From Pteria penguin (lineage: Eukaryota; Mollusca; Bivalvia; Pterioida; Pteriidae): DNA of 64,000 bases. The notes beneath the pieces were generated by a model. The model was not told the DNA's origin. It saw only the letters and a program-made list of their open reading frames with translations, and made no database searches. Below are positions 23,584 through 36,574 of this stretch, piece by piece (position 1 is the first letter of the stretch; each line of letters begins with the position of its first letter). Location: assembly GCA_035048485.1 (NCBI GenBank), contig CM068587.1, positions 49,312,496 through 49,376,495 on the forward strand. Reading direction: 5' to 3'. The translations under genes and the position numbers were made by a program.

Positions 23584-23874
23584 CCTACATGTATTCTCGT
23601 TAGCGTTCATACCTTTTGGACGTCCAAGTTTAAAAGGCACCAAATACGTTATATGTGCACAATGTCCCCGACTATGGATGCAGTACTTGGCCCTGTCTGT
23701 TATTTAAAAATAGACATCCATTCGACAAACTAAACCCCCTTTCTATTAATAGAAAACATTCGCATCAGAATTAATACACACAATACACACTGTTAATACA
23801 ATAACCCGGTTCTCCGGCCACTTAAATGACGAGATTGCAGTTTTCGCTTGCGAGAACTGTTAAAATGAGAAGTG

Positions 23875-23905
23875 ACGGACAGACAGACAGACAGATAGAC
23901 AACAG
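23875..23905 (+). repeat. (GACA)n microsatellite
   Basis: A short direct GACA/GATA tract. Confidence 0.85.
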
Positions 23906-24435
23906 ACAAAGACATCCCTCTTTATTGGGAAATTTTGCATGGGATACAGTAACAGCACATTCTCTCCCCTTCGTTATCATCTTGCCATACCAATGACACA
24001 TGCACCTACATCGTCACCCATGTGACTGTCACGAGGCGATAAGAATGCTTAAGTGTTCTCTCACGAGACAGATACCCGTTCATGCTGCTCTGATTTTAAT
24101 GAACTCTTTCTTGGATCAAACATGAGAGGCGGATCCATGTGAAGGATGGGCTGAAATCAAGATCGAAAACTCCTCGGATTGAAAATTTTCTTTTATCTGT
24201 ATTCTAAAATTAAAATTTTGCCAAAATATGTAACTCAATTTATACAAGATACAGAATCAGGACAAAACCTATCAAAACGATTTTTTTTGTCCGTCACTGA
24301 TAATGGACATGGTAAGCAGGGACGAGTAGTTGTATTAACACTGTCGTACATATACGTACCAGTATCTCTCACGAGACAATGTTGATAAAACTTGATGCAA
24401 AATCATTCAATTCGAGAGTCTGTAGTCCTATTCGC

Positions 24436-24437
<2 letters not shown>

Positions 24438-24473
<36 letters not shown>
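24438..24473 (+). repeat. (GA)n microsatellite
   Basis: An uninterrupted GA tract of about 36 bp. Confidence 0.93.
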
Positions 24474-24476
<3 letters not shown>

Positions 24477-25155
24477 CATTTAAAGACACAGCGGATATTA
24501 TGTATTGGCGAATAAATTACTGGGATTATGTTTTCAATCTGCCTATGATGTGGCGAAGGAAAGGATATTCAATCGAGCATTTAAGGGCCTCTAGTTTCCT
24601 GCACCTAACCGTTTGCTATATTATATAAGTAACGCGGAAGGTTCTAGGCTCAAATCCTGGGTCCAGCCACATCTCCTTTTTTTCTCTTGTCTATTACACA
24701 CTGATATCCCGGACAGCAGCCAATATATATATTTTTTGAAAAGTAAATCTCAGGTTGCAGTCACAGAAAGGCAGTGAATGGGGTTCGCCACCTGTTAACA
24801 TCCGTTAGGCGGCGCCTGTGTTCTATGAGTTAGAAACGTCGATTTTAGTTGGCAACCTTATGACGTCACAGTAACGTACCATTGTTCTTTACGTCATTTT
24901 TGCCTGAATATGTTGTATTTCCTCCCTAAATATCAGGACCGCAGTAAATGGCGGCGAACCCCATTGTTATATGCACCCCCATACAACTTTGTTGCATGTG
25001 GAATTTGTGAACATGATTCTGATTTAAGTTGAGGTAAATTTTAGTATTACTTAACATTAACAAAAAATAAATAATGGCGTCATAAAGAAATGCGTTATTT
25101 GTCGGATTTTGTCCGACCTCAGATGGCGTCATCAAAATGAAAAATTGCGTTTTGT

Positions 25156-25340
25156 GAAAGGGTGAATAGACCTTTTCACAATAACTGCGGGAATAACTTT
25201 TTGGGAGAAGAATGGTTATGTTTTCCGTAAAAACTTTGACGTCATAATCAGATATTGACTGTTTCTTACGTCATTTTGCGGGAACAGTGATCACTTTTCC
25301 GCCAAAGCGCCTGTTCTGCAGTTATTGTGAAAGGGTCTAT
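25156..25340. mobile_element. MITE family D, copy 1
   Basis: The left end GAATAGACCTTTTCACAATA plus ACTGC and the right end GCAGTTATTGTGAAAGGGTC plus TATAGAC are inverted repeats of about 25 bp. The interior contains TGACGTCATAATC. No coding sequence. Confidence 0.8.
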
Positions 25341-25495
25341 AGACTTTTTCCTATAACTGCGGAGCTGTAACATTGGACGGTAAATTCATTAACGTTCCCT
25401 CCAAATCGACCAGAATGACGTCAGATTACATTTGGACGTAATAAATTTGGAGGGAACGTTAACGTCTAATGTTGCAGAGATGACCTTATACCTGA
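25336..25495. mobile_element. MITE family D, copy 2 (palindromic subtype)
   Basis: Abuts copy 1 and shares its outer end (TCTATAGACTTTTTCC..AACTGCGGAGC). The arms GTTCCCTCCAAAT and ATTTGGAGGGAACGTT form a long palindrome with TGACGTCA near the centre. The right end is worn (GATGACCTTA). A better copy lies in the MAD2L1BP intron at 38025. Confidence 0.75.
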
Positions 25496-26028
25496 CATGC
25501 TTTTTTTTTTTGGTCGTAGATCTGGCATGTATTAAAATATAAGATAAAAAGTCTATGAACTAATCGTCGAATGCCTGACATCACACCACCAGATACATTA
25601 ATTCATTATGGAGTCATAAAGGAGTTGCCCTGTCAAACATGAATCAAACTGTGACATCACAATGAAACTACGTAATGGGCATGGTTAAAATAGACCCTAT
25701 ATTTTATTCCATACCAAATATACGATAATTTCTACTAGAAATTTCGCCATTCTACTCTGACGTCACTATGCTAGCATTAACGTCATAATTGAGAATCCCG
25801 GCAATAAGTATCATGTCTAACATAAGGCCCCGCACATCCTGTAAAATTGGAAATATGTATGTGAGGAATGTAAATTGTAATTTAAATACAGCCTTGACAT
25901 TGTGAAGATGAGCTATGTTTTTCCTGTAAACTATAACCGGGGTCCGGCGTCATAAACTGAGAATAACTTAAAGGTAAATCTGCCTATTGTTTGTGGGCAT
26001 CAAGAGCGACGTTTGTATGACGTTTCCC

Positions 26029-26612
26029 GCAATACACCGTTCCACTTTCGTCAAAAGTCAAGCACTTAAGCGCAAAATCTGACTATGATGACGTCATGCA
26101 AGGTTGGACAAGTCCGACATTTGATTATGACGTCATAACTATAACAATCAAAAATCCGCTAAACATCGCTTTCTATGCTGAAAAGTGGAACGGTGTATAA
26201 GTCAACGTCGTTAGATTCAAAATGGCGTCGCGTTGCAAAGGACGCTTCTTCAAGTCCAAACAAAAACAAAGGCTGTTACACACCAAAAGAAAATTTACCT
26301 AGCAACACAAACACGAAACGGAGACATGTCAAATCGAAACAAATTTAATGATTTTAAACTGCCATGGATTGAAGGCAAACGGCGAATAATAGAGCCTACT
26401 GAAGTTATCAAATGATCTTGACGCACACTAGAACAGTGCACGAAACAAGGGGTGACCTAGCATCTATGTTGTATATCTTATGCGAGTGCGGGATGCTGAT
26501 GTTTGGCGGACTTTTGATTGTTATGTTTATGACGTCAAAATCAAATGTCCGACTTGTCCAACCTTGCGTGACGTCATCATAATCGTATTTTGCGCTAAAG
26601 TGGATCGGTGTA
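26029..26612 (+). mobile_element. Non-autonomous MULE-like element with long inverted repeats
   Basis: The left arm (about 26033-26175) and the right arm (about 26500-26608) are inverted repeats of each other. They contain GACTTGTCCAACCTTG and its reverse complement and end in TACACCGTTCCACTTT or its degenerate partner. A third copy of that 16-bp end, in reverse, lies at about 26181-26197, so 26033-26197 is itself a short element with perfect 16-bp ends. Between the arms lies a frameshifted N-terminal coding relic. Long terminal inverted repeats fit Mutator-like elements. Confidence 0.6.
26222..26415 (+). pseudogene. Relic of a Mutator-like transposase N-terminus
   Basis: One frame starts at ATG 26222 and reads MASRCKGRFFKSKQKQRLL, then hits a stop at 26300. 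A second frame downstream reads FNDFKLPWIEGKRRIIEPTE before a stop at 26415. From memory, mollusc Mutator-like transposase proteins begin with a basic MAxRxKGRF-type segment followed by a W-x-E-G-R-R-I-x-E motif, and both parts are seen here in different frames. The remainder of the protein, including the catalytic core, is absent, so this is a dead or non-autonomous copy. The family call rests on two short motifs. Confidence 0.4.
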
Positions 26613-26815
26613 TTTTTCGACGGCGCTTATGAGGTTCAATTTCTTCGGTGTCTGTCCGTCCTTCTGTTCTGTCTTTGAACTTGACTGTTTTGTTTTGTAA
26701 TCACACCTTAATACTGTCAAGGCTACATAATGTACCACAGAAGAAATGCGTGTTTCTTAATCACACTGTTTTACGAATAAATCACTCAAAACAGGAAGTA
26801 CAAAATGTATAAAAG

Positions 26816-26821
26816 TTTATT
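26816..26821 (-). terminator. Candidate poly(A) signal for the minus-strand gene
   Basis: TTTATT on the plus strand reads AATAAA on the minus strand, about 715 bp after the stop codon of the coding segment at 27537. The association is by position and orientation only. Confidence 0.3.
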
Positions 26822-27536
26822 ATTGCAAAACCATCAAGTGAAAATGTAAAACATTGTATTAAAGCGGTCACTTTCACCGTCATATGGTCCGTCTATGTAG
26901 TGCAGTGGTGAAGACCATTGGTTGCAGACTATGCTTAAGACGTAAGGAGTCATCCTGAGGTCCCCAAATAACCCTACATACTCATGGCCAGGGTGCCCGA
27001 CAGGAGGTCAAGCCAGCTTCGAATATTGCCTGAACATCGATAAGTCGTCAGGAATGACAGACATGACAGAAATATCGTCGACTGTGATGATAACCAAAAA
27101 TAAAACAAACAAGCCGTCATATGTCTGGAAACAACTTACCAGAAACTGCATGTGATATTCGTGTTCCTCGAACCTTATACTTTTCAGATGATCCACTCAT
27201 TAGGATGTATAAATTCAATAATTTACTTGTACTAAGCAAAGGAAGATATCTGACTTAACTGTATAACGAAACCTCCAGATCTAGAGACACACAGAGTATG
27301 ACAGAAGACGCCGCAGCAGCTGCAAAACTGACTTGGCAAAACTGACTTTTTTTTTTTGGTTTTTTTGGTCTCCCTCCCGAATGCTCTGTATTACAACCCG
27401 AAATCCATTACTGTAGTAAAAAGTATATTCTAGAAAGAAAGTGTTTCGATGTCCCTCAGTGATATTTCAGTTACATGTATAAAGTGAATGAATATGATCG
27501 TCTAGTTTCCAAATTGTGACTGCTGTCGGGCTCCCA

Positions 27537-27692
27537 TTAACAGCTTATGGTCTCGAACGTGCCGCGCTTGTACTCCGACACGGGCACCATGTCGTCAGGG
27601 CGCTCTAACATCTTGTAATTGGAGGCATATCTACACACGATAAGGGCTCGCCGAGACTCGAAGACTGATCCACTGTCCAGACCGCTTATCAT
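27537..27692 (-). CDS. Probable last coding exon of an unrecognised gene
   Basis: Fifty-one codons are open from ATG 27692 to the TAA at 27537, with an in-frame TGA just upstream of the ATG. The sequence around RYASNYKMLERPDDMVPVSE and YKRGTFETISC is well mixed and not low-complexity. Codon use favours G or C at third positions (GAG CGC, GTG CCC GTG, TAC AAG CGC GGC ACG) although the surroundings are AT-rich, which argues for selection on protein. The true exon may begin at an acceptor instead; candidate AG sites lie inside the segment (for example before ATATGCC at 27633) but none has a strong pyrimidine tract. The acidic and basic mix ending in Ser-Cys would suit the cytoplasmic tail of a membrane protein, which is speculation. 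I see no upstream exon that I can join to it. Confidence 0.45.
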   Translation of the reverse strand: MISGLDSGSVFESRRALIVCRYASNYKMLERPDDMVPVSEYKRGTFETISC

Positions 27693-29689
27693 TCAGTCAA
27701 ATCCGCAGTGCAGCCCGCATAACACTCGAAGTCGGCGGGCTTTCCACGACTTTTTACTTTGTTCCTTTATATTAAATATTAATATATATATCTGGGTCGG
27801 TCAAGAAAGAGGACAGATGAAAAATGTTCGAAATTGCTTTTTTATTGTTCCCCCTAGATGACACGGTCGATTTCTTGAAGGGATGTGCGGTGACCCCTTA
27901 TTCTCTTTTCGGAATTGAATTCACCATAGATTCGATATGTACCATGCCATATATCATTAACTTCTTGTCAGTAGTTTTTAATGGGCAGATTTACCTTTAA
28001 GTCATAGTTTCAAATTTTTCTGTTCAGCAAACCATTCTGCATGACAATTGATTTGAACGTTTGATAACAGAATGAATTAAGTGGAAATAATTGACTTAAG
28101 TATTTTCCCAGTTTATGGCGCCGGACTCGGATAGAGCAAAAATAAAAACAAATATTATATAAGGGGCCTTATGCCAACCAACCATTTTATAATGACGTCA
28201 ATGTGACGTAAAACAATTATGACATCATCAATTTCCAACATAAGTGTTTAACGGTACGTCAGATACCGTTTCAAATGGGAAGTAACTCTGTATAACGCAA
28301 AGACCGAATAACACTTCATTCTGAACGCGCTGCTACGTTTAACGGCTAGGTAAAATGGCGGACAGTTATAAATCCTCTTTCATATTTTGAAATAAGCAAT
28401 CAGCTTTAGTAAATTAAACAATGTTTCGTATCACGGATCAACGCGTGATCGTTTTCGATTTAATTTTTACGTTGGATTGGGTAACTAAAGTGTTTTCAAG
28501 CAAAAACGGAGAAGAGAGAGCAAAGTAATTTAGTGTCCGCCTTTTATAATTTAAAAGCTAGCATAAGAATTCAAGGCTATGTTTTGCTACGTAGCGGCTA
28601 GGCGATCAGAGCGTTCAGTTACCGAGCAGAGCTAGCTGCTTTGTAGCCCTCCCCCCCCCCCTCCTTTTTTTTTTTGTTGAAAATTCGTCGGCGTAGACGC
28701 ACTCTCGTCACAATTTCTAGTTCCGCACCTGTATCGTCTGATGCAATGCACGTAAGTTTAAACATATGCAAGGCACTCACCCGGAATAAGGAGTGAATCA
28801 TGGGACTTTAGTTCATACAGAAGACATTGCATCGATCATGGATCGGTCACAAGCCTTAATGACCCATGATAAACAACTGTATTAGTTAGTCAAATATAAC
28901 TATAATACTACAAAGTCACGTGCGCTAAATGCATAATATAAAGTTAAGTAATCGTTTGCATGAATTCAATAAAACATACCACTTTCGTAAACATAACATT
29001 TAAGAGGTGTATGTCTAGTATTTTGATGTAACCTTCATTTAGCAGTGACAATTTACACATGTAAATGCTTTCAGTGCTGTATGATTCGTTCCAACATTTC
29101 AATCAACTTGACAAACTCGTCAGAATATTTTTTTTTTCGTTTGGACACTAATTGTTATTCCTGATCAACCAGACATCCAGATTGACTTATAGCCAAACTA
29201 AAGCAATCATAGCTTGATACCAACACATATTATAAGGTAACTTAAGATAAGGGGTTTTTATTCCCAAATAAATGCTATAGCATACTCGTAAAACGATTTT
29301 GTTGCTTGATAAACTGAAAGAGTGTCTCTCTCAGGTACTATCCTATCCTTAGGCTGGTTCCGCTTTTCTTCCTTGGTATTACTTTTAAGTCGGTTGGTAA
29401 TTATATATTTACATTTCCGCAGTTTCGGCCTTGGCCATCACTGAACGACAAAACTTCATATATCCGGTATTGTAAAATTGGGGGAAAAGTCTATTATATG
29501 GCAAAATAACGTTACCTTTAAAATAGTATGCCATCGGTATTTACATAAATATTTTTATCAGTAGGTTGCCTCTATCCATCGTTTTACAAAATTGTTTATT
29601 GTCTCACGTAACAGCAAGATTTTATAGCACTAATGACTTAAAAACATGATTCCATCTGTTCTTGAGCCATGAGTCCCAAGCCATGCACT

Positions 29690-30695
29690 TTAAGCATCGA
29701 CACGTTCTCACAAGGCGTTCATGTGACGTCCTTGGCTTTCTTTGAAAATTACCTGAACGAACGAGAACGCGGGATTTAATCTCCCGACTGGCTTGACTGT
29801 CAGCCATCTCTGAATCATCGGCGATCACAAAACGTATATGATACGACATCTCACGTTCTTATCCCGTTCATGAACCGTCTATTCCATCTCTATCCCGTAC
29901 TCTACGCGTTCTTGTCGCGATCACCCCACAAGTTCACGCGGCGTCTTTGGAGTTTGCACCACGTCTTCAACGTCCCCGTTGCGTTTGCGTGACGTTCTTT
30001 GCGTTCTTATAGCGTTCCAGCTGCGACGTCAGCACGTAGTGTGAAACATTATCCGAAAACGTGACATTTTTCTTCTCATTTGCATTTTAGCAGTAAATAT
30101 CTCTGATGTATCCATTTGCAATTGTTGGGAAAGGAAGGTTTGGGGCTAGTAGAATGTCCATCTCGGCTTCGTCAACTTGAAGTTGGGAATGTGTAATAAT
30201 ATTGTTCATATCGTACCAGATATGAGGTGTGGACGTATTACATACTTCATATACGTGATGGAATTGTATTGTAGACGTGAGTAGGCGGAAAATTCAGGAC
30301 AAGGTCTCGGATCAAACCGGCAATGCCGTGGCGAGAACACTGCAACGACATATTAAGTTCGCAATGAGAACGGGATAGGAACGGCAGAGACGAGGGAGAC
30401 GCGTACATGAGCGTTCGGGCTGTTCTTTCCGCGTTCGTCTGACGCTGTCGTTACGTCTTGGCCGTTCGAGTTACGCTCTTTGGGCGTATGTAGCACTTTC
30501 TTAAAACGTTCTTAACACCTTCTTTTCAGAGCGCGTTCGCACGACGTTTGTTTTGAACAGTTCGTCTACGTCCGTATCACGTGCTAAACACGTATCAGTA
30601 AGTCTTCACACCGTTCTCGGCGTTTGTACCACGTTTTGTTCCCTTTTCACGGTCGTAGTATGAACGCCATGTTAGAACGTGTAGGCGTGATAGGG
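29690..30695. repeat. CGTTC/GAACG motif-rich element, copy 1
   Basis: Inserted in the array unit just after CATGCACTTTAA. The flanks of the element are densely filled with CGTTC on the plus strand (for example ACGTTCTTTGCGTTCTTATA), while a stretch near 30360-30400 carries the complement GAACG. It is richer in CpG than its surroundings. No open frame runs through it and the family is not one I can name. Confidence 0.7.
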
Positions 30696-30854
30696 ACTAT
30701 AATGATCGATGATAAACAACTGTATTGGATAGGAAAAATATAAATAATACAAATTTATGTGCGCTAATAAGTTAATACACACAATATAAATATATGTCAC
30801 CGTTTGCATGAATTCAATAAAACATAGAAATTTCGTAAACATAACAGTTAAGAA

Positions 30855-30996
<142 letters not shown>

Positions 30997-31164
30997 GTCA
31001 ATACATCCTTTACAACTTTGATTATTCTATTTTTATGTAACCTTCATTTTGCAGTGACCATTTACATAAGTAAATGCTTTCAGTGTTGTGTGATTCGTTC
31101 CAACATTTCAATCCACTTGAGCAACTCTGCACAATATTTTTTCGTTTGGAAACTAATTGTTAGT

Positions 31165-32208
31165 TGGTGAGCTGTTCAGTTTATTTCGAATGCCAATACA
31201 GCATATAGATAACAGAACAATAATATGTACATTAAATACAAGAAATATAACAGGTATACACAGTTACACACATGCACTTACACACACACATGCACACATA
31301 CATAAAGATACATAAAAATATACACAATATAGAGGTATGGTTAAGATAAGTGGTGGAGAGTGAGTAGACACATCAAATTCTAAGCTTACATTCAAGATAC
31401 AAATATTCTCGAAGATTAAGTAATTCTTTGCAATTGTTCACACTTCAAAGGCAGTACAAGTTTAAAAACGCTTGGTCTTCTATAATAATAAGGCTTGATA
31501 TAACAATGTCTTAGATTGATATGAAATGGATATATAAGAATGAAATGAAATTTATCTTCAATGCATGTTCTATTATTTCTATTAACATTATCGTATCTTC
31601 CACGTTCTATTTGAAGATTATGAGATGGCATTCGGAATCTTGCGATGTACTTCTTATAAATCAAAGGAATTGGTTTCAATAGATAAAATTGCATTGTAGA
31701 ATTATCTATTAGATGTTGATATGTATGACCCTTTGAAGATCTCGATATGTCAAGTAAAATCTTTTGTTGGTACAAATCTTTGAGCCGTTTGTCATTTATA
31801 AATATAGTATTTTATAATGACATGTATTCTCAAAAAATAAATAGGTAAGGCCTAAATTATTCCATTTATTTTCAATGTTTACAATCCATGCATCTTTACG
31901 TTCAATCATATCACAATAACAAGCCCTGATGATACAGTTCGATCTAGACTTTAGTTTTAACCAGAATTTAAAGATTTTAATTTTACGAGTAATTGCTAAA
32001 GGAAATCTGCCCAATTCGCAATATAATAAATGATTGCATGTACTCTTTTTCAGACCTAAAATATTTTTTTGCAAAACAGAGTTTGGACTTTTTCAACATC
32101 CATGGCTTTATGGAAGCCCCAAATCTCAGCTCCATAATTAAAGATACTACTTACATATATATCAAAATCAAAACATTTAGTTTGGATATTAAAGTCAAAA
32201 GATTTAGT
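31165..32208 (-). mobile_element. 5'-truncated LINE inserted into array unit 2
   Basis: Relative to other units, about 1 kb is inserted at ACTAATTGTTAGT|CCTGATC. A TTAGT direct repeat lies on both sides (31160-31164 and 32204-32208). On the minus strand, broken frames read GAEIWGFHKAMDVEKVQTLF, then LGLKKSTCNHLLYCELGRF (about 32060 down), then MYQQKILLDISRSSKGHTYQ (31775 down) and EDKFHFIL. From memory this order is typical of the region after the reverse transcriptase in mollusc LINEs. The 3' end reads AATAAACTGAACAGCTCACC. Stops and frameshifts make it a dead copy. Confidence 0.75.
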
Positions 32209-32832
32209 CCTGATCGACCAGACATCCAGATTGACTTATAGCCAAACTAAAGCAATCATAGCTTGATACCAACACATATTATAAGGTAACTTAAGATAAG
32301 GGGGGTTTTGTTCCCAAATAAATGCTATAGCATACTCGTAAAACGATTTTGTTGCTTGATAAACTGAAAAAGTGTCTCTCATGTACAGCTCTATCCTGAG
32401 GTTGTTCCGCTTTTGTTCATGGTATTACTTTTAGGTCAGTAATTAGATATTTACTTTTTTTATTTCCATAGTTTCGGTGTTGGCCATCACTGAACGACAA
32501 AACTTCAAATATCCGGTAAGGTAAAACTGGTAAAAAAAAAAGCTATTATATGGCAAAATAACCTTATTTTTAAAATAGTGTGTCATTGGTATTTACAGAA
32601 ATATTTTATCAGTAGGTTGTCTCTACCCATTGTTTAACAAGATTGTTTATTGTCTTACGTAACAACAAGATTTTATTGTACTAAGGACTTAAAATACGTA
32701 ATTGCATCTGTCTGATGAAATGCACGTAGATTTAAACATATGCAAGGAACCCACTTGAAGTAGCGATATTGGACTTTAGTTTATACCCAAGACATGGCAT
32801 CGATCATGAATCCGTCACGAGCCATGCACCAT

Positions 32833-33885
32833 TAGCATCGACACGTTCTCACAAGGCGTTCATGTGACGTCCTTGGCTTTCTTTGAAAATTACCTGAATG
32901 TGGCGAGAACGCGGGATTTAATCTCCCGACTGGCTTGACTGTCAGCCATCTGAGAATCATCGGCGATCACAAAACGTCTGTGATACGACATCTCACGTTC
33001 TTTCCCGTTCATGAACCGTCTATTCCATCTCGATCCCGTACTCTACGCGTTCTTGTCGCGACCACCCCACAAGTTCACGCGACCTCTTTGGAGTTTGCAC
33101 CACGTCTTCAACGTCCCCGTTGCGTTTGCGTGACGTTCTTTGCGTTCTTAAAGCGTTCCAGCTGCGACCTAAACATGTACGTGTGAAATATTATCCGAAC
33201 ACGTGACATTTTTCTTCGCATTTGCATTTTAGCAGTAAATATTTCTGGCGTATCTATTTGCAATTGTTGAGAAAGGAAGGCTTGGGGCTAGTAGAAGGTC
33301 CATCTCGGCTTCGTCAACTTGAAGTTGGGAATGTGTAATAATATTGTTCATATCGTACCAGATATGAGGTGTGGACGTATTACGGACTTTATATACGTGA
33401 TGGAATTGTATTGTAGACGTGAGTAGGCGGGACATTCAGGACAAGGTCTCGGATCCAACCGGCAATGCCGTGGCGAGAACACTGCAATGACGTATTAAGT
33501 TCGCAATGAGAACGGGATAGGAACGGCAGAGACAAGGGAGAAGCGTACATGAGCGTTCGGGCTGTTCTTTCCGCGTTCGTTTGACGTTGTCGTTACGTCT
33601 TGGCCGTTCGAGTTACGCTCTTTGGGCGTTTGTAGCACTTTCTTAAAACGTTCTTAAAACGATTTTTTCAGAGCGCGTTCGCACGACGTTTGTTTTGAAC
33701 AGTCCAAAATGAACGCGGTGGCGTGGCGTTCATGGAAGTTCGTCTACGTCCGTATCACGTGCTAAACACGTATCAGTAAGTCCTCACACCGTTCTCGGCG
33801 TTTGCACCACGTTTTGTTCATTTTTCGCGGTCGTAGGAAGAACGTCATGTTAGAACATGTAGGTGTGATAGGGGCTTTAATGTAA
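32833..33885. repeat. CGTTC/GAACG motif-rich element, copy 2
   Basis: Nearly the same sequence as 29690-30695, with a few substitutions and an extra segment of about 35 bp near 33705-33740 that carries three further GAACG/CGTTC motifs. It occupies the same place relative to the array unit (after GAGCCATGCAC), so unit plus element were probably duplicated together. Confidence 0.75.
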
Positions 33886-33890
33886 ATATG

Positions 33891-34442
33891 GTGGATAAAT
33901 CCAAACCATAAGTCCGAAAATCATGAAACCAGAGGACATACAAATTCAGGGAAAATTAAAACCAAGTGGAAAATAACAAAATATATCTACTTGAAGAGCC
34001 TCTGTGAACCCCTATGATTGAGGGAGATCAGGTGCCCGGGGAGAGTGATCATCTCCTGTTTGCTAGAAATACCCGTCACATATTCCCAATAGAAAGAGAC
34101 AAATCGTGTAAATTCCATATATATTTATATATGGAGAAGTCAAAGTAGGTAACCCTCTAGTATAGAAAGTGTCAAATCTGTGTAAAATGATCGGAATCAG
34201 TCTCCGTCCAGAATATCATTTAAAAGTCTGCATAACGAGATGTCATATGGAGTAATAAGAGTCTCGTAACGACCATAGAACTTCCTCAGTGACGCTGCCA
34301 GTCTAGCACACATATAACCCTGGTTAAGTAGCTTATCTGAAAGTCGCCTAGCCCTCAGAACAAAGTCATTGTAATTTGAACATGCTCTGGAATTACGTAT
34401 TAACTGAGATATGAATACGCCGTATGCGGGCGATGATGGAAT
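33891..34442 (-). mobile_element. LINE 3' fragment (C-terminal coding end plus UTR)
   Basis: On the minus strand an open frame runs from about 34442 to a TGA at 34197. It begins IPSSPAYGVFISQLIRNSRA and continues through YNDFVLRARRLSDKLLNQGY to SLRKFYGRYETL. From memory the PSSPAYGVxISQLIRxxRAC signature marks the C-terminal end of a common bivalve non-LTR reverse-transcriptase family. About 300 bp of apparent 3' UTR follows down to 33891. The 5' part of the element is absent, as expected for a truncated LINE insertion. The left edge coincides with the next array unit. Confidence 0.78.
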
Positions 34443-36574
34443 GATCGATGATAAACAACTGTATTGGATAGGAAAAATATAAATAAAGATAATACAAATT
34501 CACGTGTGCTAATAAGTTACTCACAATATAAAATTATGTAACCGTTTGCATGAATTCAATAAAACGTAGCACTTTCGTAAACATAACAGTTCAGATGTGC
34601 ATATGTATGTCTATGTCTCTGTATTCTATTTTGATGAAACCTTCAGTTTGCAGTGACAATTTACACATGTAAATGCTTTCAGTGCTGTATGATTCGTTCC
34701 AACGTTTCAATCAACTTGACAAATTGGTAAAAAGTCAGTTATATGGCAAAATAACGTTATTTTTAAAATAGTATGTCATTTGTATTTACATAATTATTCT
34801 ATCAGTAGGCTGTCTCTACCCACTGTTTTACAAGATTGTTTTTGCACTAATGACTTAAAAACATGATTGCATCTGTCTGATGTAATGCACATAAATTTAA
34901 AGATATGCAAGGCACCCACCCGAAGTAGTGGGGAATCTTTTACGCGCAACTTTTACCGTGACATTGGACTTTAATTTATACAGAAGACATGGCATCGATC
35001 ATGGATCCGTCACGAGCCATGCACTTTAATAATCGATGATGAACAACTGCATTGGACAGGAAAAATATAAATAAAAATAATACAAATTCAGGTGCACTAA
35101 TAGATAATACACACAATATAAGATTTAGTAGTCGTTTGCACGAATTCAATAAAACTTAGCACTTTCGTAAACATAGCATTTAAGATCTGCATGTGTATAT
35201 TTGTCAATACATTATTTACTGTGACAGTTTTGATTTATTTTATTTTGATTAGTTTGCATTTTGCAGTGACCATGTACACAAGTAAATGCTTTCAGCGTTG
35301 TGTGATTCGTTTCAAAATTTAGTGAACTTGACAAACTCGTCAGAATATTTTTTCGTTTGGAAACTGATCAACAAGAAAATCAAATTAACTTATAACCAAA
35401 CTAAAGAATTCAAAGCTTGATACTAACACATTTTATAAGGTAACTTAAGATAAAAGGAGCACGGTTTACTTATGTTGATGTCGCCTTACATATTTTATAT
35501 TATTCTATAAACGTTTCGTGTGTAATAAAATTTTTATGACCTCTTTCTTGAGATACCTGTTGATCCTTGTTCTCTATATGGAGGATTATATGGCAAAATA
35601 ACGTTATCTTTAATATAGTATGCCATTGGTATTTACATAGATATTTTTTACCAGTAGGCTGCCTCTACACACTATTTTACAAGATTGTTTATAATCCTAC
35701 GTAACTACAAGATTGTTTATTGCCTTGCCTAACAACAAGATTTTATTGCACTAATGACTTAAAAACGTGATTGCATCTGTCTGATGTAATGCACATAGAT
35801 TTAAACGTATGCAAGGGGCCCAACCGAAGTACTGGGGAATCTTTTACACGTAAAGTTAACGTGATTTTGGACTTAAATAGTTTATACTAAAGACATGATA
35901 TCTATAATGAATCGGTCACGAGCCATGCACTTTAATGATCGATGATAAACAACTGTATTGGAAAGGAAAAATATAAATAAAGATAATACAAATTCACGTG
36001 CGCTTGTAAGTTAATATACACAGTATAAAATTAAGTAGCCGCTTCCATGAATTCATTAAAACATACCACTTTTGTAAACATAACAGTTATTAAGTGCATA
36101 TGTATGTCTGTCAATACATTCTTTATGGCGTTGATTTATTTTATTTTGATGTAACCTTCATTTTGCAGTGACCATTTACATAAGTAAATGCTTTCAGTGT
36201 TGTGTGATTCGTTCCAACATTTCAGTCAACTTGACAATCTTGTCAGACTTATTTTCGTTTGAAAACCAATTGGTCTTGATCAACCAGACGGCCAGAATAA
36301 CTTACAGCCATACTAAAGCAATCAAAGCTTGATACCAACACATTTTATAAGGGTTTTTACTTCCAAATAAATGCTTTAGCAAACTGATAACCTTCATTTT
36401 CATTGACCATTTACACAAGTAAATGCTTTCAGTGCTATGTGATTCGTTTCAACATTTGAGTCAACTTGACAAACTTGTCTGAATAATTTTTAGTTTGGAA
36501 ACTAATTGTTAGTCCTGATCAACCAGACAGCCAGATTCGCTTATAGCCAAACGAAAGCAATCTGTGAGGGATGC

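Noticed and set aside
28350..28400. AAAATGGCGGAC start-like motif at about 28362, suggestive of a YY1-type promoter and start codon
   Set aside because: Only ten codons follow before a stop and there is no convincing donor. It could be a TSS motif, but there is nothing to attach it to.
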